DNA of 64,000 bases, taken from NCBI GenBank assembly GCA_910589125.1, contig CAJURX010000002.1:124001-188000 (forward strand). Reading direction: 5' to 3'. The notes below the pieces were generated by a model, which ran no database searches, was not told the DNA's origin, and was given only the letters and a program-made list of their open reading frames with translations. Position numbers and translations under genes: made by a program. This document shows, piece by piece, positions 27,606 to 36,822 of this stretch. Positions within the stretch are counted from its first letter, which is position 1; the number at the start of each line of letters is the position of its first letter. Origin of the DNA: an uncultured Eggerthellaceae bacterium. Its GTDB lineage: Bacteria; Actinomycetota; Coriobacteriia; Coriobacteriales; Eggerthellaceae.

Positions 27606-28862
27606 TTAGTCAGCGATCTTGAACTTCTCGTACTGCTTCTTCATGAGCGGGATCATGATGGCGGCGCAGACCACGCCGAGCACCATGAAGATGCCATTGG
27701 GGATCGTGGCTGCTTGCCAGGAGTTCCCCATGTTCACCATGAAGAGGCTCGTGATGAGCGTGCCGAACACGCCTGCGAAGTTCTGGCCGATCCCGAGCAC
27801 GCCCATGGTCGTGGGAACCGTCTCAGGAGAAGCGGCAGCCTCAGGCGCCACGGAGTACGCGCATCCCGGGAACAGCTGAAGGATGAAGCCGAACAGGATG
27901 AGGAACGGCACGAGCACATCAGCGCTGGGCAGATTGAACATCGCAAGGCCCATGATGCCCACGAGCACCGAGAGGATGAGCAGATACACCGGGCGCTTGG
28001 TGACCTTCACCTTATTCAGGATGAAGCCACCCACGAAACCGGAGACGAGCATGGCGATGGTGGCGATGGAGGTCATGCCATTCGCAGCGCCCATATCCAT
28101 GCCGAAGTCCTGCTGCAGGTAGGTGGGGTAGTAGGAGCCGAATGCGGAGTTCACATAGCCGAAGAGGAAGAACACGAACAGGATCAGCCATGTGGTGGGA
28201 GAAGCCAGACCAGAGACGATGCTGACCTTCTGGCCTGCAGGACGCTCTTCCAGCTCCAGTTGATTCTCTGCTGCAGGCGGGCTCTTCACGAAGAGGATGA
28301 CGAGCACCAAGAGCACTGCCATGCAGATGATGGTGAACCACCAAGAGCCCAACCATACGCCTTCCTGCACGCCAGGGAGCATGGTGGCGACATTCAGGAT
28401 GACGAGCTGCCCGATGCCGAACCAGATGCTGGAGATGCCATTGGGCAGACCGCGCAACTGAGCCGGGAACCACTCGGAGATGAGCTGAGGTGCCGTGACC
28501 ACCTGCATGCCGTAGCCAAAGCCCTCGACCGCTCGCGAAGCAAGGAGCAGTCCGAAGTTATCAGTGCCTGCCAGCACGCCCAGCAGGTTGCCGCAGATCG
28601 TGATGGCAAGCGCTCCGATCAGGACGTTGCGAGCCCCGAACTTCTGCATGATGATGCCAGCGGGCAGCGCGATGATCAGCGCCACGATGCCGTTGAAGTT
28701 CATGAGATTGCCGGCAGCGACCGGGTCGACGCCGAATCCGGTCATGATGAGCATCATGTTCGCCGGGACCTTCATGAGGCCGATCGCAAAGGTGACCTGC
28801 GCCAAGATGGCGATGAGGACGACGAGCCACGCCTTGCCAGAATTGAATCTCTTCTCTTCCAT
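27606..28862 (-). CDS. MFS transporter 2
   Basis: 418-residue, 12-helix major facilitator. Starts with a short charged N-terminus (MEEKRFNSG) then helix 1 (AWLVVLIAILAQVTFAIGL). Loop 2-3 carries MQKFGARN; helix 4 carries SRAVEGFGYGMQV; the SVAPEAAASPE motif lies late in the second half. AAGGAGGAGG precedes the ATG at 28862; the frame opens 63 bases earlier. Sits between the transhydroxylase small subunit and MFS transporter 1 on the same strand. It is clearly related to, but diverged from, MFS transporter 1, so the two may move different compounds or in opposite directions. Confidence 0.87.
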   Translation of the reverse strand: MEEKRFNSGKAWLVVLIAILAQVTFAIGLMKVPANMMLIMTGFGVDPVAAGNLMNFNGIVALIIALPAGIIMQKFGARNVLIGALAITICGNLLGVLAGTDNFGLLLASRAVEGFGYGMQVVTAPQLISEWFPAQLRGLPNGISSIWFGIGQLVILNVATMLPGVQEGVWLGSWWFTIICMAVLLVLVILFVKSPPAAENQLELEERPAGQKVSIVSGLASPTTWLILFVFFLFGYVNSAFGSYYPTYLQQDFGMDMGAANGMTSIATIAMLVSGFVGGFILNKVKVTKRPVYLLILSVLVGIMGLAMFNLPSADVLVPFLILFGFILQLFPGCAYSVAPEAAASPETVPTTMGVLGIGQNFAGVFGTLITSLFMVNMGNSWQAATIPNGIFMVLGVVCAAIMIPLMKKQYEKFKIAD

Positions 28863-29143
28863 GTATTCCTCCTCCTTCTCTTTCGTTGCTTTCCATTCCG
28901 CCGATGAGCAGAGCCGTCGCTCCACTCCCCCTCTAGCTGAACCTTAGGACCCGACGGAACGTTTTCACATGGAAGAACTTTCAATTCTCAGCACTGTTAT
29001 TAGGAACAAATGACATACGCTCATCCAGCATGCCGCTTCGCCCCGTTCGAGCCGCCGTTGAATCGATCGCTCTCCCATGGGGAAACCAGATCCGGCGGCC
29101 CTGCTCCATTCGATCCACAGAGCAGGACCGCACGCGCGCTCCT
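28863..29143. other. Spacer between MFS transporter 2 and the transhydroxylase small subunit
   Basis: 281 bases without a gene. AT-richer than its surroundings between ~28940 and 29020; on the minus strand TTGAAA (near 28983) and TAATAA (near 29000) are present but not at promoter spacing. It probably holds the promoter of MFS transporter 2; no element can be assigned firmly. Confidence 0.4.
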
Positions 29144-29944
29144 CTAGGCTTTCGCCATATCGAAGTCGCCGATGTTCAGGCTCTTGGTCAGATCGACCGC
29201 ATGGTCCGCGACCGATGCGTAGCCATCAGCTTGGATATCCACGCGATAGCTGCCTGCCTCCAGATTGCGGAACCAGAAGTCGCCGAAATCATCCGTTTCA
29301 GTGGTGCGCGTGGTGCCGTCGGGCATCGTGAGCGTCACCTTCGCGCCGATGATGACCTCATCATCATCGGAGTTCCAAGCACCACCGCCGATGAACAGGC
29401 CCGGGGCGTTCAGGTAGTACACGCGAGACTCCGTGCCCATGTCGATGCGCGTGGCGCGCGCGATCTCCTCCGTGAACTCCGACTCATCGCCGAAGCGGAT
29501 GGCGTTGGTGGGGCAGAGGTCCACGCAGTGCGGCACCTCGCCAGCATCCACCAGATGCGCGCAGCCGTCGCACTTCTGCGCCAAGGAGAGCTCCTCATTC
29601 CAATAGACCACACCGTAGGGGCAGGCGTCCACCATGTCCTTGTTGCCCTGCGCCTTCACAGGATCGATGCACACCAGGCCATCTTCGCGCTTGGTGACGG
29701 CATCTGGCCACTTCTCCACCAGCGGGCAGGAATCGCATTGCTGGCACATGTAGGGGCGATACTCCAGCTTCACGCGCGGCACCTGGCCATGCGTGGTCTC
29801 CTGCAACTTCATCCAGAAGTGCCCCAATTCGGGCTGCGGCTTCTGATATGGCATCCAGTCGTTCCCGCAATGCTCGTCCTTGCAGGCGATCTGGCACCCG
29901 TAGCAGCCATTGCAGTACTTCTGGTCGATGACGAATACCTTCAT
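29144..29944 (-). CDS. Transhydroxylase-type iron-sulfur small subunit with C-terminal beta domain
   Basis: Electron-transfer subunit for the adjacent molybdoenzyme, 266 residues. Ferredoxin part ~1-170 with Cys groups CNGCYGCQIAC, CQQCDSC, CDGC and CVDLCPTN that can hold three 4Fe-4S clusters. The C-terminal ~90 residues (KVTLTMPDGTTRTTETDDFG ... GSYRVDIQADGYA) form a Cna-B/carboxypeptidase-regulatory-like beta sandwich. This layout (three clusters plus a C-terminal beta-barrel) is that of the small subunit of pyrogallol-phloroglucinol transhydroxylase. No signal peptide. It lies 30 bases after large subunit 1 and is the only such small subunit here. Confidence 0.88.
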   Translation of the reverse strand: MKVFVIDQKYCNGCYGCQIACKDEHCGNDWMPYQKPQPELGHFWMKLQETTHGQVPRVKLEYRPYMCQQCDSCPLVEKWPDAVTKREDGLVCIDPVKAQGNKDMVDACPYGVVYWNEELSLAQKCDGCAHLVDAGEVPHCVDLCPTNAIRFGDESEFTEEIARATRIDMGTESRVYYLNAPGLFIGGGAWNSDDDEVIIGAKVTLTMPDGTTRTTETDDFGDFWFRNLEAGSYRVDIQADGYASVADHAVDLTKSLNIGDFDMAKA

Positions 29945-29974
29945 GTCCTCTATCCTCTCCTTCTCGAGACCAAC

Positions 29975-32590
29975 CTAAGCGACCAGCCAGTTGTCGATAT
30001 CCGGACCCTCATCAGCCTGGAACGTGCGGCCGAATGCCACCGGGTATTCGCGTGCCAGCTCGAACACATCCACCTTCTCAACGCCCACCAAGAAGCCCGA
30101 AGTCACCTCGCCGGCGCAGTTCTGCGACGTGCATTCCTTGGGTGCGATCAGGTTGTTCGCGCCTGCGCGATCAGACACGCCCGGCTCGATCGGATCGATG
30201 CGCGCACCGTGGTCTTGGAGCACTGCACCGGGGAAGATGCGCTCGGTCACGTACACGCCGCCCAGCGTCCAGCCGCGCTCGTTGTAGATCTTGACCACGT
30301 CACCATCCTTGACGCCCAGCTGCTCGGCATCCACCGGATTGATCCAGCACGGCTCGTACGCATACCCATCAGGGCCGATGACCTTGCAGGTCTCGATCTC
30401 GCGCAACCAAGAGTTGTCGTCGAAGTTGGCGTGGATGCGCCAACGCGGATGGTTGGAGACGATCAGATATGGGTAGTCCTTCGCCTTCGCGGACTCGCGA
30501 TACTCATGGAAGCGATCGGAATCGGCGATGTAATGCGGGTACGGCATGCGCTGCTCGTCATCCGGGAAGTGCTCGGCCAGCGCCGTCGAGTAGATCTCTA
30601 TCTTGCCGGAAGGCGTGGGCAGCGGATTCTTCACCGGATCGGAATAGAACAGGTAGAAGCCCGCCGGATCCTCTTCCCAATCCTCCACCTTCGGGATCAT
30701 GGCGTAGCCCTTCTCCTTGAACTCCTCGATCGGGGTCCAGATCTGGGCGCTGGAATTGCTGTAGGTCAGATCGATGCTCGATTCCACGGTGCGGCCATCC
30801 GTGTAGCGGTGGAGCAGGTTCGCGTACTTCGGATCGTCGGCGCCGAAGAGCTCTTCCATCTTCTTCGCCACTTCCTGGACAGCGAACCAGTCGCTCTTCG
30901 CCTCACCGCGCGGAGAGACCGCCTGCTCGCAATGCAGGAAGGTGTTGAAGATGCCGCTCTGGTTGTCGATGGCGCAATCCTCCACCTCGAAGCGGGTCGT
31001 AACGGGGAGGATGATGTCGGCGAACTTCGCGTCGTTCTCGAACCAGGGGTGCTGCAGCAGCATGAACTCAAGATTCGGATTGTGCAGCGCATTCAGGTAC
31101 TCGTTGCCGCCATTCCAGCACGTGGACCAGCATGGCGTGTCAGACCAGATCATGTGCAGACCGGGATTGCCCTTCGGCGGGAACTGGAACGGGAGGAACT
31201 GATCCTCGCGCGGCATCATGCAGATGACATGGCCATACCAGTCGATGGGCTCTTCAGGCGTTGCGGCGATGCCCTCGGGGATCATGGTCTTCGGGATGAA
31301 GCGATCCTGCGCATCCAGGAAGGCAGCGTTGTAGCCCGCCCAGCCCGTCAGGTATGCAGCGTCGCGCGGCATGGGCGAATAGTTCGGGTTCTCGTAGATG
31401 TTCCACTCGATGAACTTCATGAAGTTGCGACCCGGGGCACCCAGTCCCTGCATGGCCAGCAAGCACACCTCCATGCGGGCGGGCTCATGGGCGTAGCAGG
31501 AGCGGATGTAGCTGCCACCGTTGCAGTGGCATGTGGTGGTGGCATCCTTGTGCCACTTGCGAGCCAGCGCCTTGATGGTGCGTGCAGGCACGCCGCAGCG
31601 CTCCTCTGCCCACTTCGGGTCCTTCACCACGCCATCCTTGCCACCCATGACCTCGTACTCCAGCCAGTCGAAGCCCACGGTGTGCGTGTCGATGTACTCG
31701 CGGTCGTACAGCCCTTCGGTGATCCACACGTACGCGATGGCGAACTGGAGGGCAAGGTCGGTGTTCGGCCACACCGGGATCCACTTGTCCGCATGGCACG
31801 CGCCCGAGTAGTTCAGGTCAGGCGAGATGGCCACGCTCGTGATGCCGCAATCAGAGAACCAGAAGGACAGGCGCGAGGGCATCTGGCCGCCCCAGCCCCA
31901 CGGCGTGGTCTCGTTATCGCACCCCCAATACAGGAGCATCTTCGTGTTCTTGGTGATGTCCAACATCAGGTTCTGATCGTAGCCCTGGCCCAGCGGCTCA
32001 GTGCCCCAAGCATGCTTCGCGCCCCAGTACCAGCCTTCCCAGCTGTCAGGCTGGCGCGCTTGCAGCGTAGCTCCGCCCAGAAGCTCCAGCAGCTTCACCA
32101 TGCAGCCATGGCACGGATGGACGATCTTCGTCTCGCCGTGTCCGTCCTGCTGCATGAGGATGGAGCCGGGGCCGTACGTATCGAACTGGCGCTTCACTTC
32201 CTTGGCGATGATGGTGACCGCCTCATCCCAAGAGATGCGCTTGTACTTGGAGATGCCGCGCGTCTCAGGGTGACGATCGCCCTCAGGGTCGAAGTCCTCG
32301 CGGATCAGCGGATAGGGGATGCGATTGCGCGAGAATGCATGACGCTTGTACGCGGCGGATGTGGGTGGGATGAGCGAATGCATGGGCGTCTCGAACGTTT
32401 CGCCATGATGCTCGATCTTCCAGGGATTGAACTTCTGGATGTCGTAAGACTCGTCGTAGCGCAGCGGGCGCACGCGCAGGACCTTGTCATCCTTCACGTC
32501 CACCTTCGACACATTGCATCCCGTGCCGAAACCGCACCAGTCGATGTTGTCGTAGACGGTCTTGTCGGCACCGAATCCTTTCTTCACCAT
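29975..32590 (-). CDS. Pyrogallol-phloroglucinol transhydroxylase-like large subunit 1
   Basis: Mo-bisPGD catalytic subunit of the DMSO reductase superfamily, 871 residues, matching the ~875 of the Pelobacter transhydroxylase. It has no N-terminal 4Fe-4S Cys motif and no Tat signal, so it is cytoplasmic, both as in that enzyme. QPDSWEGW places Asp182-Ser183-Trp184 where the Pelobacter enzyme has Asp174, Mo-ligand Ser175 and Trp176; His151 in QQDGHGE fits its catalytic His144. The start at 32590 follows GAGGAGGA. Likely reaction: water-free transfer of hydroxyls between trihydroxybenzenes, or a related phenol dehydroxylation. A related aromatic substrate is possible. Confidence 0.86.
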   Translation of the reverse strand: MVKKGFGADKTVYDNIDWCGFGTGCNVSKVDVKDDKVLRVRPLRYDESYDIQKFNPWKIEHHGETFETPMHSLIPPTSAAYKRHAFSRNRIPYPLIREDFDPEGDRHPETRGISKYKRISWDEAVTIIAKEVKRQFDTYGPGSILMQQDGHGETKIVHPCHGCMVKLLELLGGATLQARQPDSWEGWYWGAKHAWGTEPLGQGYDQNLMLDITKNTKMLLYWGCDNETTPWGWGGQMPSRLSFWFSDCGITSVAISPDLNYSGACHADKWIPVWPNTDLALQFAIAYVWITEGLYDREYIDTHTVGFDWLEYEVMGGKDGVVKDPKWAEERCGVPARTIKALARKWHKDATTTCHCNGGSYIRSCYAHEPARMEVCLLAMQGLGAPGRNFMKFIEWNIYENPNYSPMPRDAAYLTGWAGYNAAFLDAQDRFIPKTMIPEGIAATPEEPIDWYGHVICMMPREDQFLPFQFPPKGNPGLHMIWSDTPCWSTCWNGGNEYLNALHNPNLEFMLLQHPWFENDAKFADIILPVTTRFEVEDCAIDNQSGIFNTFLHCEQAVSPRGEAKSDWFAVQEVAKKMEELFGADDPKYANLLHRYTDGRTVESSIDLTYSNSSAQIWTPIEEFKEKGYAMIPKVEDWEEDPAGFYLFYSDPVKNPLPTPSGKIEIYSTALAEHFPDDEQRMPYPHYIADSDRFHEYRESAKAKDYPYLIVSNHPRWRIHANFDDNSWLREIETCKVIGPDGYAYEPCWINPVDAEQLGVKDGDVVKIYNERGWTLGGVYVTERIFPGAVLQDHGARIDPIEPGVSDRAGANNLIAPKECTSQNCAGEVTSGFLVGVEKVDVFELAREYPVAFGRTFQADEGPDIDNWLVA

Positions 32591-32733
32591 CTTTTCCTCC
32601 TCTGCTCTTGATGGCCTTGCCTCATCGGGGATGGGGAACATTCGCGGAAGCGCATCACCTCCTTGCGCACTCGTATCGAAGAAGCCAGCGCCTCCCCCGG
32701 CGCCAGCGATGGAGAATCGGTCTAGCCAGCCGA

Positions 32734-35346
32734 TCAGATCAGCCAGTTGTCGATATCCGGGCCCTCGTCGGCTTGGAACGTGCGGCTGAACGCTGCCGGA
32801 TGCTCGCGGGCGAGCTGGATGACATCCACCTTCTCAACGCCCACCAAGAAGCCCGAGGTCACCTCTCCAGCGCAGTTCTGGGATGTGCAGGCTGCCGGCG
32901 CGATCAGGTTGTTCGCTCCTCCGCGATCCGATACGCCTGGCTCGATGGGGTCGATGCGCGCACCGTGGTCTTGGAGCACCGCACCGGGGAAGATGCGCTC
33001 GGTCACATACACGCCGCCCAACGTCCAGCCGCGCTCGTTGTAGATCTTGACCACGTCACCATCCTTGACGCCCAGATCCTCTGCATCCACCGGATTGATC
33101 CACACCGGTTCGTACGCATACCCATCATGGCCGATGACCTTGCAGGTCTCGATCTCGCGCAGCCATGAGTTGTCGTCGAAGTTCGCATGCACGCGCCAGC
33201 GCGGATGATTGGAGACGATAAGGTACGGATAGTCCTTGGCGCGTTCGCTCTCTCGATATTCGTGGAAGCGATCGGAGTCGGCGATGTAGTGCGGATACGG
33301 CATGCGCTGATCGTCATCCGGGAAATGCTCGGCCAGCGCTGTCGAATAGATCTCTATCTTGCCGGAGGGCGTCTGGAGAGGATGGTTCTCTGGGTCCTCC
33401 GCGAAGCCGCGCATGGCCACGGGACGGTCCTCCCACCCTGCCTTGATGGGCGATGAGAGATATCCGCGATCGATCCAGTCCTCGAAGCTGATGTCCTCGG
33501 GAAGGCCGGACTCCTGATAGGCGATCCGCACCGTCGATTCCACCGTGCGGCCATCCGTGTACCGGTCGAGCAGGTTCGCGTACTTCGGATCGTCAGCGCC
33601 GAAGAGCTCCTCCATCTTGCGTGCCACTTCTTGCACGCAGAACCAGTCGCTCTTCGATTCGCCCAACGGCTCCACTTCCTGATCGCAATGGATCATGGTG
33701 TTGAACAGGCCGTTCTGGTGATCGAACGCCACATCCTCCACCTCGAAGCGCGTGTTGGAGGGAAGGATGATGTCAGCGAACCTCGCATCGTTCTCGAACC
33801 AGGGATGCTGCAACAGCATGAACTCCAGATTCGGGTTGCGCACTGCGTTCAGATAATCGTTCCCGCCATTCCAGCAGGTGGACCAACAGGGGGTATCGGA
33901 CCAGATCATATGGATCCCGGGGTTGCCGGTCGGCGGGAACTTGAAGGGAAGGAATTGGTCAGAAGCGGGCATGGAGCAGATGACGTGGCCATGCCAGTCG
34001 ATGGGCTCTGCCGGATCGGCGCGCAGGCCCTCAGGGACCATGGTCTTCGGGATGAAGCGCTCCGCCGCCTCCAGGTCGGCTGCGTTATAGCCCGCGAACG
34101 GAACGTAGTCCTTCTCGCAATTCGGCATGGGCTGGAGCTCATCCAAGCCGAACACCATCCATTCGATGAACTTGAGGAACGAGCGACCCGGCTTGCCGAT
34201 GCCCTGCATGGCGAGCAGGCACACTTCCATGCGAGCGGGCTCATGCGAATAGCAGGAGCGGATGTAGCTGCCTCCATTGCAGTGGCAGATGGCCGTAGCA
34301 TCCTTATGCCATTTGCGTGCTAGCGCCTTGATGGTGCGCGCAGGCACACCACAGCGCTCCTCCGCCCATCGGGGTGTCTTCGCCACGCCGTCCTTGCCAC
34401 CCATGACCTCGTACTCCAGCCAATCGAAGCCCACGGTATGCGTGTCGATGTATTCGCGGTCGTACAGCCCCTCGGTGATCCACACGTACGCGATGGCGAA
34501 CTGGAGGGCAAGGTCGGTGTTCGGCCACACCGGGATCCACTTGTCTGCATGGCACGCACCCGAGTAGTTCAGGTCAGGCGAGATGGCTACGCTCGTGATG
34601 CCGATATCCGTGAACCAGAACGACAGCAGCGATGGCATCTGCCCTGCCCAGCCCCACGTGGTGGTCTCGTTATCGCATCCCCAGTACAGGAGCATCTGCG
34701 TGTTCTGGGTGATGTCGTAGACCACATTGCGCATGGGGGCCTGACCGTAGGGCTCACCGCCCCAAGCGTGCTTCGCACCCCAATACCAGCCTTCCCAGCT
34801 GTCAGGCTGACGCGCTTGCAGCGTGGCGCCGCCCAGAAGCTCCAGCAGCTTCACCATGCAACCATGAGCCGGATGCACCACCTTGGTCTCGCCATGGCCG
34901 TCCTGCTGCATGAGGATGGAACCGGGACCATATGCATCGAATTGGCGCTTCACTTCCTTGGCGATGATGGCAGTCGCCTCATCCCAGGAGATGCGCTTGT
35001 ATTTGGAAGTGCCGCGCGTCTCAGGATGGCGATCGCCCTCAGGATCGAAGTCCTCGCGGATCAGCGGATAGGGGATGCGATTGCGCGAGAACGCATGGCG
35101 CTTGTACGCCACGGATGTGGGCGGGATCAGCGTGTGATTCATGGCCTTGAAGGTCTTGCCATCCTTCTCATAGGTCCACGGATTGAGATCCTCGAACCTC
35201 TGGCTGGCGTCATAGCGGAAGGGGCGCACGCGCATGATCCGCCCGTCCTTCACGTCCACGCACGACAGGTTCGCACCGATGCCGAAGCTCATCCAATCCA
35301 GGTTGTCATAGGTGGTCTTGTCGGCACCGAAGCCCTTCTCGATCAC
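32734..35346 (-). CDS. Pyrogallol-phloroglucinol transhydroxylase-like large subunit 2
   Basis: Paralogue of large subunit 1 (870 residues, by eye about four fifths identical), with the same QPDSWEGW Mo-site segment and QQDGHGE. Differences cluster in ~15-70, in the segment before AGYNAA (~390-420) and around ~625-680; long runs elsewhere are identical, also at DNA level. The start is GTG at 35346, preceded by AGGGAGGGGG and aligned with the start of subunit 1; 48 bases of upstream frame are excluded. No small-subunit gene follows it directly: the next gene is large subunit 1 after a 143-base gap, then the single small subunit, so both may share it. Confidence 0.86.
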   Translation of the reverse strand: MIEKGFGADKTTYDNLDWMSFGIGANLSCVDVKDGRIMRVRPFRYDASQRFEDLNPWTYEKDGKTFKAMNHTLIPPTSVAYKRHAFSRNRIPYPLIREDFDPEGDRHPETRGTSKYKRISWDEATAIIAKEVKRQFDAYGPGSILMQQDGHGETKVVHPAHGCMVKLLELLGGATLQARQPDSWEGWYWGAKHAWGGEPYGQAPMRNVVYDITQNTQMLLYWGCDNETTTWGWAGQMPSLLSFWFTDIGITSVAISPDLNYSGACHADKWIPVWPNTDLALQFAIAYVWITEGLYDREYIDTHTVGFDWLEYEVMGGKDGVAKTPRWAEERCGVPARTIKALARKWHKDATAICHCNGGSYIRSCYSHEPARMEVCLLAMQGIGKPGRSFLKFIEWMVFGLDELQPMPNCEKDYVPFAGYNAADLEAAERFIPKTMVPEGLRADPAEPIDWHGHVICSMPASDQFLPFKFPPTGNPGIHMIWSDTPCWSTCWNGGNDYLNAVRNPNLEFMLLQHPWFENDARFADIILPSNTRFEVEDVAFDHQNGLFNTMIHCDQEVEPLGESKSDWFCVQEVARKMEELFGADDPKYANLLDRYTDGRTVESTVRIAYQESGLPEDISFEDWIDRGYLSSPIKAGWEDRPVAMRGFAEDPENHPLQTPSGKIEIYSTALAEHFPDDDQRMPYPHYIADSDRFHEYRESERAKDYPYLIVSNHPRWRVHANFDDNSWLREIETCKVIGHDGYAYEPVWINPVDAEDLGVKDGDVVKIYNERGWTLGGVYVTERIFPGAVLQDHGARIDPIEPGVSDRGGANNLIAPAACTSQNCAGEVTSGFLVGVEKVDVIQLAREHPAAFSRTFQADEGPDIDNWLI

Positions 35347-35544
35347 AAGATCCCCCTCCCTGCGCCGAAGGCGAAGCGCCTCAGGCTGCTCCAAGGTTCC
35401 TCATTGGGGCGGAGTGTACAAAGCGCTCTTGAGAGGGCTTCCTGCCAAGATCGGCGCTTCTTCCAAAAAAACGCCGTGATCAAAGTTTGCGGCCCTTTCC
35501 TTTATCAACGCAAAAGGGTTCGCGAAGCCACGCAGAAGGGAACG

Positions 35545-35566
35545 GGGCACCCGAGCGCAGGTGCCC
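35545..35566 (+). promoter_or_regulatory. Stem-loop in the leader of the SlyD-like gene
   Basis: GGGCACC (35545-35551) pairs exactly with GGTGCCC (35560-35566), eight-base loop, 46 bases before the ATG. No T tract. It lies in the 266-base divergent region with large subunit 2. Confidence 0.4.
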
Positions 35567-35612
35567 TAGACTTGCCGCAATGGATGCCACCGACAGAGAG
35601 GAGCGTTGGACC

Positions 35613-36071
35613 ATGAGCAACGCAGGAAAGCGCGTGAAGGTCCACTACACGGGCACATTGGATGACGGGAGCGTATTCGATTCCTCCTACCAGCGCGACC
35701 AGCCGCTCGGCTTCGTCTGCGCATCAGGGCAGATGATCCCTGGATTCGACAAGGCTGTGGAAAAGATGGAAGTGGGCGAGACGCGCACCATCCACGTGAC
35801 GCCGGACGAGGCCTACGGCCCTTATATCGAAGATGGCATCCAACGTGCACCGCTCGGCGCCATCCCCGGCACGGAAGGCCTGAAGGTGGGAGACCAGGTA
35901 TCGCTCCAAGGCAAGGACGGGCGACCCTATCCCGCAAAGGTGGCTGAGATCACTGATGTGGACATCGCATTCGACATGAACCATCCGCTTGCGGGCAAGG
36001 ATCTGACCTTCCAGATCACGCTGCTGGAATCCGCAGACACGGAGACGGGCGTCCATCCGCACCATCACTGA
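35613..36071 (+). CDS. FKBP-type peptidyl-prolyl isomerase, SlyD-like
   Basis: Cytoplasmic prolyl isomerase/chaperone, 152 residues. FKBP core VKVHYTGTLDDGSVFDSS with the catalytic aromatic residues, GQMIPGFDKAVEKMEVGE, then an inserted-in-flap domain (~75-125) and return to the FKBP core, the SlyD arrangement. Ends in a short His-rich tail (VHPHHH) that may bind nickel or other metal, as in SlyD. GAGGAG precedes the ATG. Divergent from large subunit 2 and convergent with the accessory operon; association with molybdoenzyme maturation is inferred from position only. Confidence 0.9.
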   Translation: MSNAGKRVKVHYTGTLDDGSVFDSSYQRDQPLGFVCASGQMIPGFDKAVEKMEVGETRTIHVTPDEAYGPYIEDGIQRAPLGAIPGTEGLKVGDQVSLQGKDGRPYPAKVAEITDVDIAFDMNHPLAGKDLTFQITLLESADTETGVHPHHH

Positions 36072-36080
36072 TGCCTCGAG

Positions 36081-36108
36081 CTGGCCCCACGGCGCATCCG
36101 GGGGCCAG
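36081..36108. terminator. Stem-loop between the convergent SlyD-like and membrane-protein genes
   Basis: CTGGCCCC (36081-36088) pairs exactly with GGGGCCAG (36101-36108). Sits between two convergent stop codons and could serve both directions, though neither side has a clear T tract. Confidence 0.5.
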
Positions 36109-36138
36109 CAGACGGCGCTCCTCACATGAGCAAGGGCC

Positions 36139-36786
36139 TCACGCGCCCTCCGCCTTGAAGCGGAAGGTGCGGCCCTCAGCATCGTCGAACTGGAACCAGC
36201 CGTCCGCATCTTGCGTCCAAGCCATCTCTTCGGCCCATGCGCTCCCCACGGCATCCTCCCATGCTTCCTCAGGAGCAACCGCATCCGAGCGATCCCGCAT
36301 CACCGTGCCGTCTTCACGCAGATCCATCCAGAACAGCACTGTCGGCTCCGCCATCTCATCATCCACCACAGCGACCGCCCACACGCCGAAGGGGCTGTCA
36401 GGCTCCTCAGGCACGATGACGTACGTGGTGTAATGAGCCGCCCTCAGGTAGATGGTGCGATCGTAATGGGGGTCAGCCATCTTGATCAGCCTGCCCCCTG
36501 CAGCATCCCCCATCTCTTCTGCCGTGCCCTGTGCAGAGCCCCGGACGCCCCCGAACAGCTCGATGTTGCCCGTGAATGCGAGCGACAGATTCCCATCATC
36601 CCGCATGAAGCCCGACACCTGGACGTTCTGTCCTTCTGGACCATCTACGACCAGGTCGGCACGAACGATCACCTTCTCCTTGCTGTCCAGGATGAACAAG
36701 CTGGAAGCGATGAACACCGCCACCACGAGGATGATGCCTCCACAAGCAACAGCGATCCCCTTGATGTGCTCTTTGATGAATGCCAC
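36139..36786 (-). CDS. Membrane-anchored extracytoplasmic protein of unknown function
   Basis: 215 residues: short basic N-terminus, one membrane helix (IAVACGGIILVVAVFIASSLF, ~10-31), then a beta-rich outside domain (VIVRADLVVDGPEGQNVQVSG, LSLAFTGNIELFGGVRG) and an acidic, Trp-containing C-terminal part. No family recognised; no Cys. The start is GTG with AAGGAGG upstream. Last gene of the minus-strand accessory set, 36 bases after the Fic-fold gene. It could be a membrane tether for the complex, but nothing in the sequence shows this. Confidence 0.65.
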   Translation of the reverse strand: MAFIKEHIKGIAVACGGIILVVAVFIASSLFILDSKEKVIVRADLVVDGPEGQNVQVSGFMRDDGNLSLAFTGNIELFGGVRGSAQGTAEEMGDAAGGRLIKMADPHYDRTIYLRAAHYTTYVIVPEEPDSPFGVWAVAVVDDEMAEPTVLFWMDLREDGTVMRDRSDAVAPEEAWEDAVGSAWAEEMAWTQDADGWFQFDDAEGRTFRFKAEGA

Positions 36787-36822
36787 GATGCGTCCTCCTT
36801 GAGCGCAGGCGCCACGAGCGCC

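Noticed and set aside
29030..32611. A 1193-codon open frame on the plus strand opposite large subunit 1
   Set aside because: It is a mirror of the strong codon bias of the minus-strand gene; the product is His/Arg/Leu/Val-rich low-complexity sequence with no domain, and similar open mirrors occur opposite secDF and large subunit 2.
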